A stretch of DNA of 64,000 bases from assembly GCA_021787665.1 (NCBI GenBank), contig JAJYLN010000002.1, forward strand, positions 186,001 through 250,000, in the 5' to 3' direction. Positions 24,143 through 32,706 of the stretch are shown piece after piece. The notes beneath the pieces were generated by a model. The model was not told the origin of the DNA and made no database searches. It saw nothing but the letters and a program-made list of their open reading frames with translations. The stretch comes from a bacterium. Lineage in GTDB: Bacteria > JAMCPX01. Every line of letters begins with the position of its first letter. The stretch's first letter is position 1. The position numbers and the translations under genes were made by a program.

Positions 24143-25153
24143 ATGTCTCACCCCCCCATCCTCTCCATCATCATCGTCAATTACAATGTAAAGGACTACA
24201 TCCTCAACTGTATCCAGTCCATACAGGGCAAGATCGATGCGAAAAGGTGCCCGTATGAGGTAATAGTATCCGACAATGAATCTAAGGATGGCAGTGTCCC
24301 TGCAATAAAAGATCGGTTCCCATGGGTCGAGGTCATAGAAAACAACGCGAACCTCGGCTTCAGCAGGGCGAATAATATTGCGGTAAATCGAGCGAGGGGC
24401 GATGTTCTCTTCATCTTTAATCCCGACACGCTGGTTATTAAGGGCATGGAAGAGATGGTGGAGTATATAAGGGGGCATAAAGAGATTGGGATACTGGGCC
24501 CGGTAATATACGATCAGGACAATAAAATAGATCTGAGCACCTGTTTCCTGGAATACTCGCCGCTCCACCTTTTCCTGGGTACCTTTTTCGATCCTTTTTA
24601 CGCAAGGAGACGTGTGCACAACCTTACTATGCACATGAAGTCCCTCGCTCCGGTAGAGGTAGACAAAATATCGGGAGCGTGCATGTTGATCAGGAAGGAT
24701 TTATTCGACAAGGTGGGACGTTTCGATGAAGCCTTTTTCTTTACAGGTGAAGAGCAGGATATATGTCTGACCGTTAAAGGAAAGGGGTATGCCATAAAGC
24801 TTTTCCCTTCAGCGGAGATAGTGCATTACCGCAGCAGGTCAATACCCAAGAACCCCTCTATAATCCTGGAAAGGCGTATCCATGACCATACGAATGAGCC
24901 GTATTTTTACCTGTACAAAAAGCATTTTCCTTCCTATGCCGTCGTGTTTTTGTACTTAATTACCATCATAGCCCACCTACGGCAGATATTCGTGTCTTTC
25001 GTGAAAAACGCCTACTTTGCATTGGCGAACGATAAGATCGCCCTGAACCGAAGGAATGAGATTATGCACAGGAGCTGGGTCATACTGAAATATTCCCTCA
25101 GTATTAAGACGATAAAATATCTGTTTTCGTCTATAAGTCCTCCAGAAAAATAA
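24143..25153 (+). CDS. GT2 glycosyltransferase (WbbL-like)
   Basis: 336-residue family 2 glycosyltransferase. SIIIVNYNVKDYILNCIQSI, EVIVSDNESKDGSV, NLGFSRANNIAVNRARGDVL, the DxD-like FNPDTLVIKG, and the acceptor block DKISGACMLIRKDLFDKVG then FFFTGEEQDICLTVKGKGY mark the rhamnosyltransferase/WbbL branch. A C-terminal hydrophobic helix (about 258-280) probably anchors it to the membrane. It follows the nucleotidyltransferase gene by three bases and is followed by the deacetylase fusion after one base, which makes one compact operon. Confidence 0.9.
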   Translation: MSHPPILSIIIVNYNVKDYILNCIQSIQGKIDAKRCPYEVIVSDNESKDGSVPAIKDRFPWVEVIENNANLGFSRANNIAVNRARGDVLFIFNPDTLVIKGMEEMVEYIRGHKEIGILGPVIYDQDNKIDLSTCFLEYSPLHLFLGTFFDPFYARRRVHNLTMHMKSLAPVEVDKISGACMLIRKDLFDKVGRFDEAFFFTGEEQDICLTVKGKGYAIKLFPSAEIVHYRSRSIPKNPSIILERRIHDHTNEPYFYLYKKHFPSYAVVFLYLITIIAHLRQIFVSFVKNAYFALANDKIALNRRNEIMHRSWVILKYSLSIKTIKYLFSSISPPEK

Positions 25154-25154
25154 T

Positions 25155-26516
25155 ATGTTTGGACAAACATTTGCCGATATCATTTTGGAAAAGAAGCTGA
25201 TCTTTTGTTTTCATAAGGTCAGCGAAGAAGACGGCTCGCTGCATCTCCTCGAGTATGCAATAACGAGACTTTTGAAATTGGGCTATAAAATCCTGCCGCT
25301 GGATGAGGCCATGGATTATAAGGACAGTAAAGTCGCTGTCCTGACCTTTGACGATGGGTATCAAAGCTTCTATCGTAAGGCGTACGGCGTGCTGAAGAAG
25401 TATAGCATAAGGGCCACGGTCTTTTTGATAACCGATTCGATTGATAAAAACACATTTTCGGCATTAGGCTCTGACACGGTCCCTACAATAATCGATCTCG
25501 ATCCCCCTTTAGCTACAACCCAGATAAAAGAATTGAAAGAGTATGGCATAGAATTTGGGGATCACATGCATACCCATAGGAGGACTACAGAGATAACAAA
25601 CGACGAGATGCGAAAGGAGTTGGCATTATCTATAAAAAGGATAGAGGAGATCACCTCTGAAAGGCCGGTAAGCTTCTGTTACCCGGAGGGATTTGTGGAC
25701 GAAGGGAAGATTTCGCTTTTAAAAGAATTTGGATTAAAGTATGCAGTGGTTTCTTATTCTTCTACGGGGGGAGACAGTAAGCTAAGAAATAAACTTGGCT
25801 GGGAAAACAACTATCTTCTGCCGCGAATAGGGGTTTTAAAGGGATGGAAGTTTTATCTCGCGATCTCCAAAGCCCAAAAGTTTGTTTTCAAATTCTGGCT
25901 TACCTCGGTTAACAGATTCAGAAAGTTGTTTAAAATCGGTATTTACAATGCTCTCACGGGATTATACAAAAGGTATATTTATTACAAGATAATGCAAAAG
26001 ATTTTTAAATTTGCTCCATGGCACGTCGGTAATCCTTATGAGCTAAGCGATGAAAGAGATTATAAAAAGCGTATTGTGGAAGAATTGAATCAATTGAATC
26101 TTGATACGGTTGTTGAATTAGGGTGTGGATTAGGAGAAATAATCAAAAGGATCAAAGCAACAAGAAAATACGGTATAGATATAGATGATAAGGCAATAGC
26201 TTTTGCAGCCCGTCATAATACGAAGGGCGTTATATTCAAAAATGGATCTTTTAGAGATGTGTTAACTCTTGGTATAAAAAAGATCGATTGTCTTATAATG
26301 GTCAATTGGACGTTTAGTATTGAGCCTGAAATATTAAAAAAAGAAATGGATAATTTAATAGGCAACCTCGATATAACCTATATAGTGACGGAAAGTATTG
26401 CTTACGAATGCTACCATAATTGGGACGAATTAATTGGAGGGCATTACCAGTGTATTAAAACCATATCGGATTTGAGAAGAGGAGAAATATTAAAATTTTA
26501 TAAGAAGATTTCTTAA
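25155..26516 (+). CDS. NodB polysaccharide deacetylase fused to a SAM methyltransferase-like domain
   Basis: 453 residues. The N-terminal half (about 10-230) is a carbohydrate esterase 4 domain: VAVLTFDDGYQSFYRKAYGV (catalytic and metal Asp), FGDHMHTHRRTT (HxxxH metal ligands) and ERPVSFCYPEGF. The C-terminal third (about 295-450) has methyltransferase features: DTVVELGCGLGEIIKRI (motif I), KYGIDIDDKAIAFAARH (acidic loop) and a DCLIMVNW strand. There is no signal peptide, so a cytoplasmic role on lipid-linked sugars is more likely than a cell-wall role. The fusion is unusual; the AT content rises after about 25900, which hints at a composite origin. Confidence 0.85.
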   Translation: MFGQTFADIILEKKLIFCFHKVSEEDGSLHLLEYAITRLLKLGYKILPLDEAMDYKDSKVAVLTFDDGYQSFYRKAYGVLKKYSIRATVFLITDSIDKNTFSALGSDTVPTIIDLDPPLATTQIKELKEYGIEFGDHMHTHRRTTEITNDEMRKELALSIKRIEEITSERPVSFCYPEGFVDEGKISLLKEFGLKYAVVSYSSTGGDSKLRNKLGWENNYLLPRIGVLKGWKFYLAISKAQKFVFKFWLTSVNRFRKLFKIGIYNALTGLYKRYIYYKIMQKIFKFAPWHVGNPYELSDERDYKKRIVEELNQLNLDTVVELGCGLGEIIKRIKATRKYGIDIDDKAIAFAARHNTKGVIFKNGSFRDVLTLGIKKIDCLIMVNWTFSIEPEILKKEMDNLIGNLDITYIVTESIAYECYHNWDELIGGHYQCIKTISDLRRGEILKFYKKIS

Positions 26517-26530
26517 CCTAACAAAATAAC

Positions 26531-27646
26531 ATGTTCATGACAAAAATTACATATATTATTTCCGGCATTGACAAAGCATTGGAGTTCGAATGGGTTGCTG
26601 AATATCTCGATAAAGATAAGTTTGAATTATCTTTTATTCTCCTCAATCCGGGCCGCAGCTATTTGGAAGAGTATCTCAAACAAAAGGGTATACTTGTCAT
26701 GACAATCAGATACAGGGGCAAGAGAGATTATATAGCGGCATTATTTAAGACCTATCTTTTCTTAAGAAGATATCATCCTGATATAATCCATGTACATCTC
26801 TTTCCGGCCGGCAGGGTAGGGCTTATTGCCGGGAAACTGACCGGTATTCACCGCAGAATTTATACGCGGCATTATTCGACATATCACCATCAATATTTCC
26901 CGCACACGGTCAAATACGACAGACTGATCAACAGGCTGTCAACGGACATTGTAGCCATAAGCGATGTCGTAGAACAGGTTCTGAAACAAGAGGGTGTGGA
27001 TGAGAAGAAGATTGTGAAGATACCGCATGGCTTTGATCTGAATATGTTTTATAACCCCAATTTTGGCGTAGTTCGGCAACTCAAAGAAAAATATAAAACC
27101 GAAGGAAGATTCCCTGTTATCGGTGTTATCTCACGATATATGCGCTTCAAAGGTATTGATTATTTAATTCCCGCGTTCAAAGAGTTGTTAACAAAATATC
27201 CCAAGGCGTATTTGGTTCTTTCAAATGCCAGAGGATCCTATCAAGATACTATAAAAAAACTTTTGGCGGACCTGCCTGGTGACAGCTATGTCGAAATAAC
27301 GTTTGAGTATAATCTGTCAGAGCTTTATCGGTTATTCGATGTATTTGTCCATGTTCCGATATACCCGCAATGCGAGGCGTTCGGACAGATTTATGTAGAG
27401 GCGCTTGCGGCGGGTATTCCGGCTATTTTCACCATGTCCGGCATAACCCATGAGTTTATCAAAGACAGGGAAAATGCTATTATCGTACCGTATAAAGACA
27501 GTGAAGCGATTTACAATGCAATCGAGGAAATTTTAAATGACGAGGGATTAAGAAATAGGCTCATAGACAGGGGGAAGAAGTCTGTAGAGCGATTTTCAGT
27601 GGGCTATATGATTGAGAAACTCGAGAAGTTGTACCTGGAGAGATAA
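26531..27646 (+). CDS. GT4-family glycosyltransferase
   Basis: 371-residue GT-B fold transferase. The N-terminal domain begins ITYIISGIDKALEFEWVAEY and has PDIIHVHLFPAGRVGLIAGK; the C-terminal GT4 donor-binding domain includes VGVISRYMRFKGIDYLIPAF-like sequence and the E-x7-E type motif CEAFGQIYVEALAAGIPAIF. A second ATG at 26537 could also serve as start. Part of the island operon; sugar donor unknown. Confidence 0.9.
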   Translation: MFMTKITYIISGIDKALEFEWVAEYLDKDKFELSFILLNPGRSYLEEYLKQKGILVMTIRYRGKRDYIAALFKTYLFLRRYHPDIIHVHLFPAGRVGLIAGKLTGIHRRIYTRHYSTYHHQYFPHTVKYDRLINRLSTDIVAISDVVEQVLKQEGVDEKKIVKIPHGFDLNMFYNPNFGVVRQLKEKYKTEGRFPVIGVISRYMRFKGIDYLIPAFKELLTKYPKAYLVLSNARGSYQDTIKKLLADLPGDSYVEITFEYNLSELYRLFDVFVHVPIYPQCEAFGQIYVEALAAGIPAIFTMSGITHEFIKDRENAIIVPYKDSEAIYNAIEEILNDEGLRNRLIDRGKKSVERFSVGYMIEKLEKLYLER

Positions 27647-27734
27647 AGGTCTTTGGTGGACAGGCGGGTATGTCGTTCTGAAGGAAGCGGGGCGACTGAA
27701 GAACCTGAAAAAAGACAGACTCTTCATTTCATTC

Positions 27735-27805
27735 AGAGTGACAGAGGGGACAGGTCCTTCGCCTACGGCCCAGAATGACAGAAACGGTATGTCATTCGGC
27801 ATGGC
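27735..27805. repeat. Intergenic repeat-like sequence with TGTCATTC/GAATGACA arms
   Basis: The gap between two glycosyltransferase genes holds TCATTCAGAGTGACAGAGG, then CAGGTCCTTCGCCTACGGCCC, AGAATGACAG and TGTCATTC. Sequences of the form ..TCCTTCGC..AGAATGACA.. recur as interspersed intergenic repeats in many bacterial genomes; only one copy is visible in this window, so its repeat nature is inferred from resemblance. Confidence 0.45.
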
Positions 27806-27837
27806 AGAGAAGACAAAAATATGTATATAATCCCTAT

Positions 27838-29952
27838 ATGAGCGGTCCATTTTTTTCAGTGATTGTCCCGACATACAACCGCGCGGACATGGTAACTGAG
27901 ACCGTCGAGAGCATTCTTGCCCAGACTTTCAAGGACTTAGAATTGATCATCGTCGACGACGGCTCAACAGACAATACAAAGGAAGTCATAGCCAGATACC
28001 TTTCAGATCCCAGAGTTCAGTATATCTATCAGGAGAACAAGGAGCGCGGTGCTGCGCGCAACAGGGGGGCAGGGGGAGCAAAAGGACGGTACCTTTTATT
28101 TTTAGACTCGGACGATATCGCGCTGCCGCAACACCTTGAAAAGGCCCATGCATTAATAACGAAGCGCGGTACCGATAAAGTCTTATGGCTGCATGGTAAT
28201 TATAGTGCGTATATCAATGGGCGTGTGATCGATATTAAAAGAAAGTCATTGGAAGGTTGGATCTTAAAGAAACTGCTCAAAATTAATGCAATATGGATAG
28301 GTACTGTTGTCATCAGAAAGGATTTTTTTGATCAACTATTATTCGACGAAAGCCTGAGTATCTCCGAAGATCGTGAATTTGCGGTAAGGGCTGCATTTAA
28401 AGCACCTGTGTTTTACCAGCCGGAACCCACCGTCCTTATGCGGGAGCACAATGATAGGAGTATGCGGTCTCCGCAGTTGGTTGAAAGAGACGTGCCAAGG
28501 GCTATCGATAAAATATTTTCAAACAACGAAATGAAGCCGATTACAAAAAAATACAGGCGAATAGCTTATTCTTATTGCTATATTTTGATTTTGATTACAT
28601 GGTTTTCTGCGGGTAGCCCTTTAAAGGCAGAGTATTATTTAAAAAAGGCATTTAAAGAAAATCCGGCAATTATTTTTAATCCAAAGTTTATCAAGTGGTT
28701 TCTGAGAATATATGTCCTGCCTCTTAAAAACTTCAGTGCAAGACATAACAGAGTTCTTTATATCACCTATAACGGCCTCTGCCAGCCGCTCGGGCAGTCG
28801 CAGGTAGTCCCGTACCTGGTAGGATTATCTCAAGAAGGGTATAAGATCGCCGTGCTCTCGTTCGAGCACCGCCACGAGAGGGACTTCGAAAAAGAAATGG
28901 ATACGGTAAAGACGAGGCTCGATCGGGCGGATATAAGATGGGTGGCCTTGAAGTACCATAAGCATCCCCGATTTTTCTCGTCCGTGTTCGATATTCTACA
29001 CGGCCTCCTGAGGGCATTTGTCGAATTCCTCGAAGAGCCTTACGGAATCGTTCATGCACGCAGCTACGTGCCGGCGATGATAGGGCTGGTATCGAAAAAA
29101 ATGTTACGTACGAGATTTATCTTCGACATGCGAGGCATGATGGCGGACGAGAAGGTCGATGCCGGGCAATGGACGCATAGGAGCATGAGCTACAGGATTA
29201 CCAAATGGGCCGAGAAGAAGATGCTTGAAAATGCCGATGCCGTAGTTGTCTTAACGGAGAAGATCAAGGCCTATCTTCGGCGGTTCGCATACATAAAGGC
29301 CCGGATAACCGTTATCCCGACATGCGTAGATACACGGCGCTTCCCTCCAATGAGCGTCCCGCAGAGGAACAACATGCGCCGTGCCTTCGGCCTGTCCGAC
29401 GACAGGCTTGTGGTCGTCTATTCCGGCTCGCTCGGGACATGGTACCTGTTCGATAAGATGGTAGAGTTCTTCAAGGCAACAAAAACTTCTCACAGTCAGG
29501 CCTTTTTCTTAATATTGAACAGAAATGAACGTGGATATGCCGAACATATACTGGGCAAATACGGTATAGAAGTGGCGGACTATATGATAAAGTCGCTGAG
29601 TCCTGACGACGTGCACGGGTATCTATGGGCATCGGACATAGGATTATCTTTTATAAAGCCCTCATTCTCCAAGCAATCCTCGGCTCCAACCAAGCTCGCG
29701 GAGTACCTTGCCTGCGGTCTGCCGGTCATTGCCAATGCCGGGGTAGGGGATGTGGAAGAGGTACTCGGCCGGACGAATACAGGGGCCGTTGTGCATGCGT
29801 TTAATGATACCGAATACAAGCGGGTCTTCGAGCAGGCGATGGGGCTGATCGATGACCCGGACTTCAGGCAGAGGGCGTACGGCACGGTAAAAGATACGAT
29901 GAGCGTCGAGGTGGGTGTCCAGAGATATAAAGAAATCTATGACAGTCTGTAG
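27838..29952 (+). CDS. GT2-GT4 fusion glycosyltransferase
   Basis: 704 residues from the ATG at 27838; the frame is open upstream but only through repeat-like sequence. The N-terminal domain (about 1-290) is GT2: SVIVPTYNRADMVTETVESI, LIIVDDGSTDNTKEV, RGAARNRGAGGAKGRYLLFL with DSDD. The C-terminal domain (about 300-704) is GT-B: VLYITYNGLCQPLGQSQVVP, FIFDMRGMMADEKVDAGQW, VVYSGSLGTWYLFDKM and APTKLAEYLACGLPVIANAG. The DNA turns markedly GC-richer at about 28750, at the domain boundary. The protein would add two sugars or act on a growing chain. Confidence 0.9.
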   Translation: MSGPFFSVIVPTYNRADMVTETVESILAQTFKDLELIIVDDGSTDNTKEVIARYLSDPRVQYIYQENKERGAARNRGAGGAKGRYLLFLDSDDIALPQHLEKAHALITKRGTDKVLWLHGNYSAYINGRVIDIKRKSLEGWILKKLLKINAIWIGTVVIRKDFFDQLLFDESLSISEDREFAVRAAFKAPVFYQPEPTVLMREHNDRSMRSPQLVERDVPRAIDKIFSNNEMKPITKKYRRIAYSYCYILILITWFSAGSPLKAEYYLKKAFKENPAIIFNPKFIKWFLRIYVLPLKNFSARHNRVLYITYNGLCQPLGQSQVVPYLVGLSQEGYKIAVLSFEHRHERDFEKEMDTVKTRLDRADIRWVALKYHKHPRFFSSVFDILHGLLRAFVEFLEEPYGIVHARSYVPAMIGLVSKKMLRTRFIFDMRGMMADEKVDAGQWTHRSMSYRITKWAEKKMLENADAVVVLTEKIKAYLRRFAYIKARITVIPTCVDTRRFPPMSVPQRNNMRRAFGLSDDRLVVVYSGSLGTWYLFDKMVEFFKATKTSHSQAFFLILNRNERGYAEHILGKYGIEVADYMIKSLSPDDVHGYLWASDIGLSFIKPSFSKQSSAPTKLAEYLACGLPVIANAGVGDVEEVLGRTNTGAVVHAFNDTEYKRVFEQAMGLIDDPDFRQRAYGTVKDTMSVEVGVQRYKEIYDSL

Positions 29953-29961
29953 CTCCCCATT

Positions 29962-29978
29962 CCCCTCTTACAGAGGGG
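29962..29978. terminator. CCCCTCT/AGAGGGG hairpin
   Basis: A perfect seven-base stem with a three-base TAC loop ten bases after the fusion glycosyltransferase stop; it also covers the 3' end of the opposing DUF559 remnant. No T-run follows, so termination strength is uncertain. Confidence 0.45.
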
Positions 29979-30235
29979 TGTCCTGGAAGGACGGGGTGTT
30001 CAGAATTTCCCTGCTTAATTGTTTCATGACCGCATCTAAATCCTTCTTAATAGCTTCATCCTTGAAGTGATATACTTTTATGCCAAGACCTTCCAAATAA
30101 TGCTCCCTTTGTTTGTCATAGTCACCTTTATAATCATGGCTCTCACCGTCAATCTCTACGACAAATACTAAATCTTTACAAAAGAAATCCACAATATAAT
30201 TCCCGATAATTTTTTGTCTGTCAAAATCCCAACCA
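29968..30235 (-). pseudogene. N-terminally truncated DUF559 endonuclease-like gene
   Basis: The minus-strand frame reads FDRQKIIGNYIVDFFCKDLV, FVVEIDGESHDYKGDYDKQR then EHYLEGLGIKVYHFKDEAI, a DUF559 domain (very-short-patch-repair endonuclease fold), including the D-x(n)-E-I-D-G core. The usual N-terminal ~30 residues up to and including ...GYKFRRQ are missing: the homology begins at the stop region of the next gene, so a deletion joined the two. An internal ATG at 30192 could still give a 74-residue product, but a functional nuclease is unlikely. Confidence 0.7.
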
Positions 30236-30583
30236 TCCCACGAAGATCAGGGTACTGATCAGGGCGCCGAAGAAGCCGAGCAGACCCACGGTCCATTTGA
30301 TGAGCGTGAAGGTCTGGCGATACATGGTGTCGAACCGCTCGTTCATCTCGGCCCTCATGTCCGTCATCTCTGACTTGATCTCATTGACCGAGCCTTCGAG
30401 GCTTTCGACTCTGTTTGCAAGCACTGCTACATCCTGCTTAACTGTAAAGATACCTTCCTTCACATCAAGGATATCGTCTTTTGAAGCTACTGGTTTAAAC
30501 TCCTGTTCGAGCCATTTTTTAAGGCTATCAGCAGCACGTTCTCCAAATGCTTCTATAATCTCTTTCGGCGGGTCCGTAATCAT
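30221..30583 (-). CDS. Coiled-coil tail-anchored small membrane protein
   Basis: 120 residues: ITDPPKEIIEAFGERAADSL at the N-terminus, a long coiled coil (about 35-92; VAVLANRVESLEGSVNEIKS, EMTDMRAEMNERFDTMYRQ) and one C-terminal transmembrane helix (WTVGLLGFFGALISTLIFVG). This resembles the CCDC90/DUF1640-like and phage XhlA-like class of tail-anchored coiled coils. Function unknown. The gene end overlaps the truncated DUF559 relic, and homology of the two joins at about 30232. It is transcribed opposite to the flanking island genes. Confidence 0.7.
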   Translation of the reverse strand: MITDPPKEIIEAFGERAADSLKKWLEQEFKPVASKDDILDVKEGIFTVKQDVAVLANRVESLEGSVNEIKSEMTDMRAEMNERFDTMYRQTFTLIKWTVGLLGFFGALISTLIFVGWLGF

Positions 30584-30708
30584 ACGAACAATGTATGTAT
30601 AATTTTGAGAATGTCAAAGAGTTTGTGTGTCGGTTGAGCTCAATATAGTTTGATGTATCTTTTTTAATCTGCTATTTACTTCCGGATACGGAGCATTGCG
30701 ATTTACCT

Positions 30709-31788
30709 ATGAAAATATTGTTTTTAAGTCCATTCCCCAAAGAGTGCGCAGGACCAAGATACCGGATGCTGCAATACTCCCAGTATCTTAAAGAGTCCAG
30801 CATTGAATGTTCCTTTAGCTCGTTTCTGAATTCAAAGGATTATCTGTCCATTTATAACAAGAAAGACGCAGGAGTTTTGAGAAAGAGCAAGGCTATGATC
30901 CACGGCACATCCCATCAACTAAAAACGGCTTTCAATACGGACAGCTACGATGCCGTCGTGGTGTACCGGGAGGCGATGCTCTGGGGTGGGCCGTGGATAG
31001 AACGACATTTCGTAAAAAAAGGCATACCTGTTATATTCGATTTTGATGATGCGGTCTGGCTGGCGGTACGGAGCGAAATCGGGATAAATCCTTATATAAA
31101 GAGGCTCCTCAAAACAGAAAAAAAGTATGACAAAATTATGAAGTCCTCAACCCATGTCATCGCCGGCAACGAATACCTTGCACAGCACGCGAGGAAGCTC
31201 AACAGGAAAGTGACTGTCATACCGACTGTAGTCGATACTGAATTTTATAAGCCAACGGCAGGGAAGCCGGATAAAAACAAAACAGTCATTGGCTGGATAG
31301 GGAGCGGATCTACATCAGAGTATCTCAGGCTTCTGGATAATGTTTGGAGGAGACTGCCCGGTAACTGCGAGGTCCGGTTTATCGGGGGCAGGTATGGGAC
31401 CGCCGCCATGGAGGCGAGGACTATTCCGTGGAGTCTTGACACGGAGATAAAGGAGCTGGAAGCGTTCGACGTCGGCATCATGCCGCTTCCGAACGATGAA
31501 TGGTCGAAAGGGAAATGCGGGCTGAAGGCCTTGCAGTACATGGCGATGGGCATACCCTGTGTTGCCTCACCCGTCGGCGTAAATACCGAGATTATTCAAG
31601 ACGGTGTAAACGGCATGCTTGCAAAAGATGAGAAGGAATGGATTGAGAAGCTATCGTTACTCTTAGAAGATCCCGCCCTGAGAGAGAGGCTCGGCAGGGC
31701 AGGGCGCAAGACCGTGGAAGAACGGTATTCGGTGAAGGCCTGGGCACCGGTGTATCTGGATACCATAAATCACGATGCTGCATCATAG
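30709..31788 (+). CDS. GT4-family glycosyltransferase
   Basis: 359-residue GT-B glycosyltransferase. MKILFLSPFPKECAGPRYRM at the start, VIFDFDDAVWLAVRSEIGIN, VIPTVVDTEFYKPTAGK, TVIGWIGSGSTSEYLRLLDN and the donor-site block KCGLKALQYMAMGIPCVASP, in which the second motif has a Lys-x(n)-Gln-Tyr pattern rather than two Glu, as in several GT4 members acting on surface glycans. The following methyltransferase gene begins within its last 14 bases. Confidence 0.9.
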   Translation: MKILFLSPFPKECAGPRYRMLQYSQYLKESSIECSFSSFLNSKDYLSIYNKKDAGVLRKSKAMIHGTSHQLKTAFNTDSYDAVVVYREAMLWGGPWIERHFVKKGIPVIFDFDDAVWLAVRSEIGINPYIKRLLKTEKKYDKIMKSSTHVIAGNEYLAQHARKLNRKVTVIPTVVDTEFYKPTAGKPDKNKTVIGWIGSGSTSEYLRLLDNVWRRLPGNCEVRFIGGRYGTAAMEARTIPWSLDTEIKELEAFDVGIMPLPNDEWSKGKCGLKALQYMAMGIPCVASPVGVNTEIIQDGVNGMLAKDEKEWIEKLSLLLEDPALRERLGRAGRKTVEERYSVKAWAPVYLDTINHDAAS

Positions 31789-32650
31789 TTGTCTACTTTG
31801 TAATTCCACTCATATTAAAACATTGCCGAGCTATGGCTCTTCCAATCTGGTCAGGTGCGCTGATTGCAGATTTGTCTTTTCCCAACGTAAGCCATCCGAA
31901 ATCGAATTACTCGAATACTATAAGAAATATCCCGTTACAACGGCCTGTCAATCGACTATCACTATAAAACGATATAACGAATTATTGGACACCTTCGAGA
32001 AGTTTCGCAAGCACAACAATATAATAGATATCGGCTGCGGTGAAGGCTATTTCCTGGAAGCTGCCAAGAAAAGAAACTGGAATGTCTATGGAACAGAAAT
32101 CTCCGACGTTAAGGTTTCAATATGCAAAGAGAAGGGAATACGTATCCTGCAAGGTCGCTTGAATCCGGCCAGTTATCAAAAAGAATTCTTCGATGTGATT
32201 CGATCATCGGAGGTCATTGAGCATATTAACTATCCCGTAGAAGAAATAACGAATTTTCAAACCTTACTACGTCGGGGAGGTGCGTTGTATTTAACAACGC
32301 CAAATTTTGGTTCTCTGTCGAGGATGTTACTTGGCGAGAAGTGGAGTGTTATCGAGTATCCCGAGCATCTCTGTTATTACACGCCTCAGACTATGTCCTT
32401 CCTCCTCGGAAGAGCCGGCTTAAGGCCTATCTCTATCCGCACAACAGGTCTGTCTGTTACAAGGCTAAGAACAGGTATAAAAGGTGATAATAAAATCCCG
32501 TCCAGGAAGGATTCTATAATAAATGATGAAAAATTGAGAGAGTTGTCAGAAAATAAAATATTATTGAGGATGGCCCGCTATGCAGTAAATCTACTGCTGA
32601 CTTCTTGCACGTTGGGCGATACTATAAAAATAATGGCGGTAAAAGTTTAG
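31775..32650 (+). CDS. Zinc-finger class I SAM methyltransferase
   Basis: 291 residues. N-terminal cysteine pairs (CLLCNSTHIKTL ... LVRCADCRFVFSQRKPS) form a likely zinc ribbon; the methyltransferase domain shows NIIDIGCGEGYFLEAAKKRN, VYGTEISDVKVSICKEKG, FDVIRSSEVIEHINYPVEE and GALYLTTPNFGSLSRMLLGE. Same architecture as the 17031 protein, with about the same domain order, so probably paralogous tailoring enzymes. Overlaps the preceding glycosyltransferase by 14 bases and is the last island gene before polA. Confidence 0.88.
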   Translation: MLHHSCLLCNSTHIKTLPSYGSSNLVRCADCRFVFSQRKPSEIELLEYYKKYPVTTACQSTITIKRYNELLDTFEKFRKHNNIIDIGCGEGYFLEAAKKRNWNVYGTEISDVKVSICKEKGIRILQGRLNPASYQKEFFDVIRSSEVIEHINYPVEEITNFQTLLRRGGALYLTTPNFGSLSRMLLGEKWSVIEYPEHLCYYTPQTMSFLLGRAGLRPISIRTTGLSVTRLRTGIKGDNKIPSRKDSIINDEKLRELSENKILLRMARYAVNLLLTSCTLGDTIKIMAVKV

Positions 32651-32706
32651 AATGCAAAGCGTGTGTGATAGTTGGCAGCACGTTGGATGAAAAGGCATGC
32701 GATAAC

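Noticed and set aside
12429-32650. Insertion sequence or prophage carrying the island
   Set aside because: No transposase, integrase, terminal inverted repeats or tRNA target could be found; the mosaic is better explained by homologous exchange in flippase tails.
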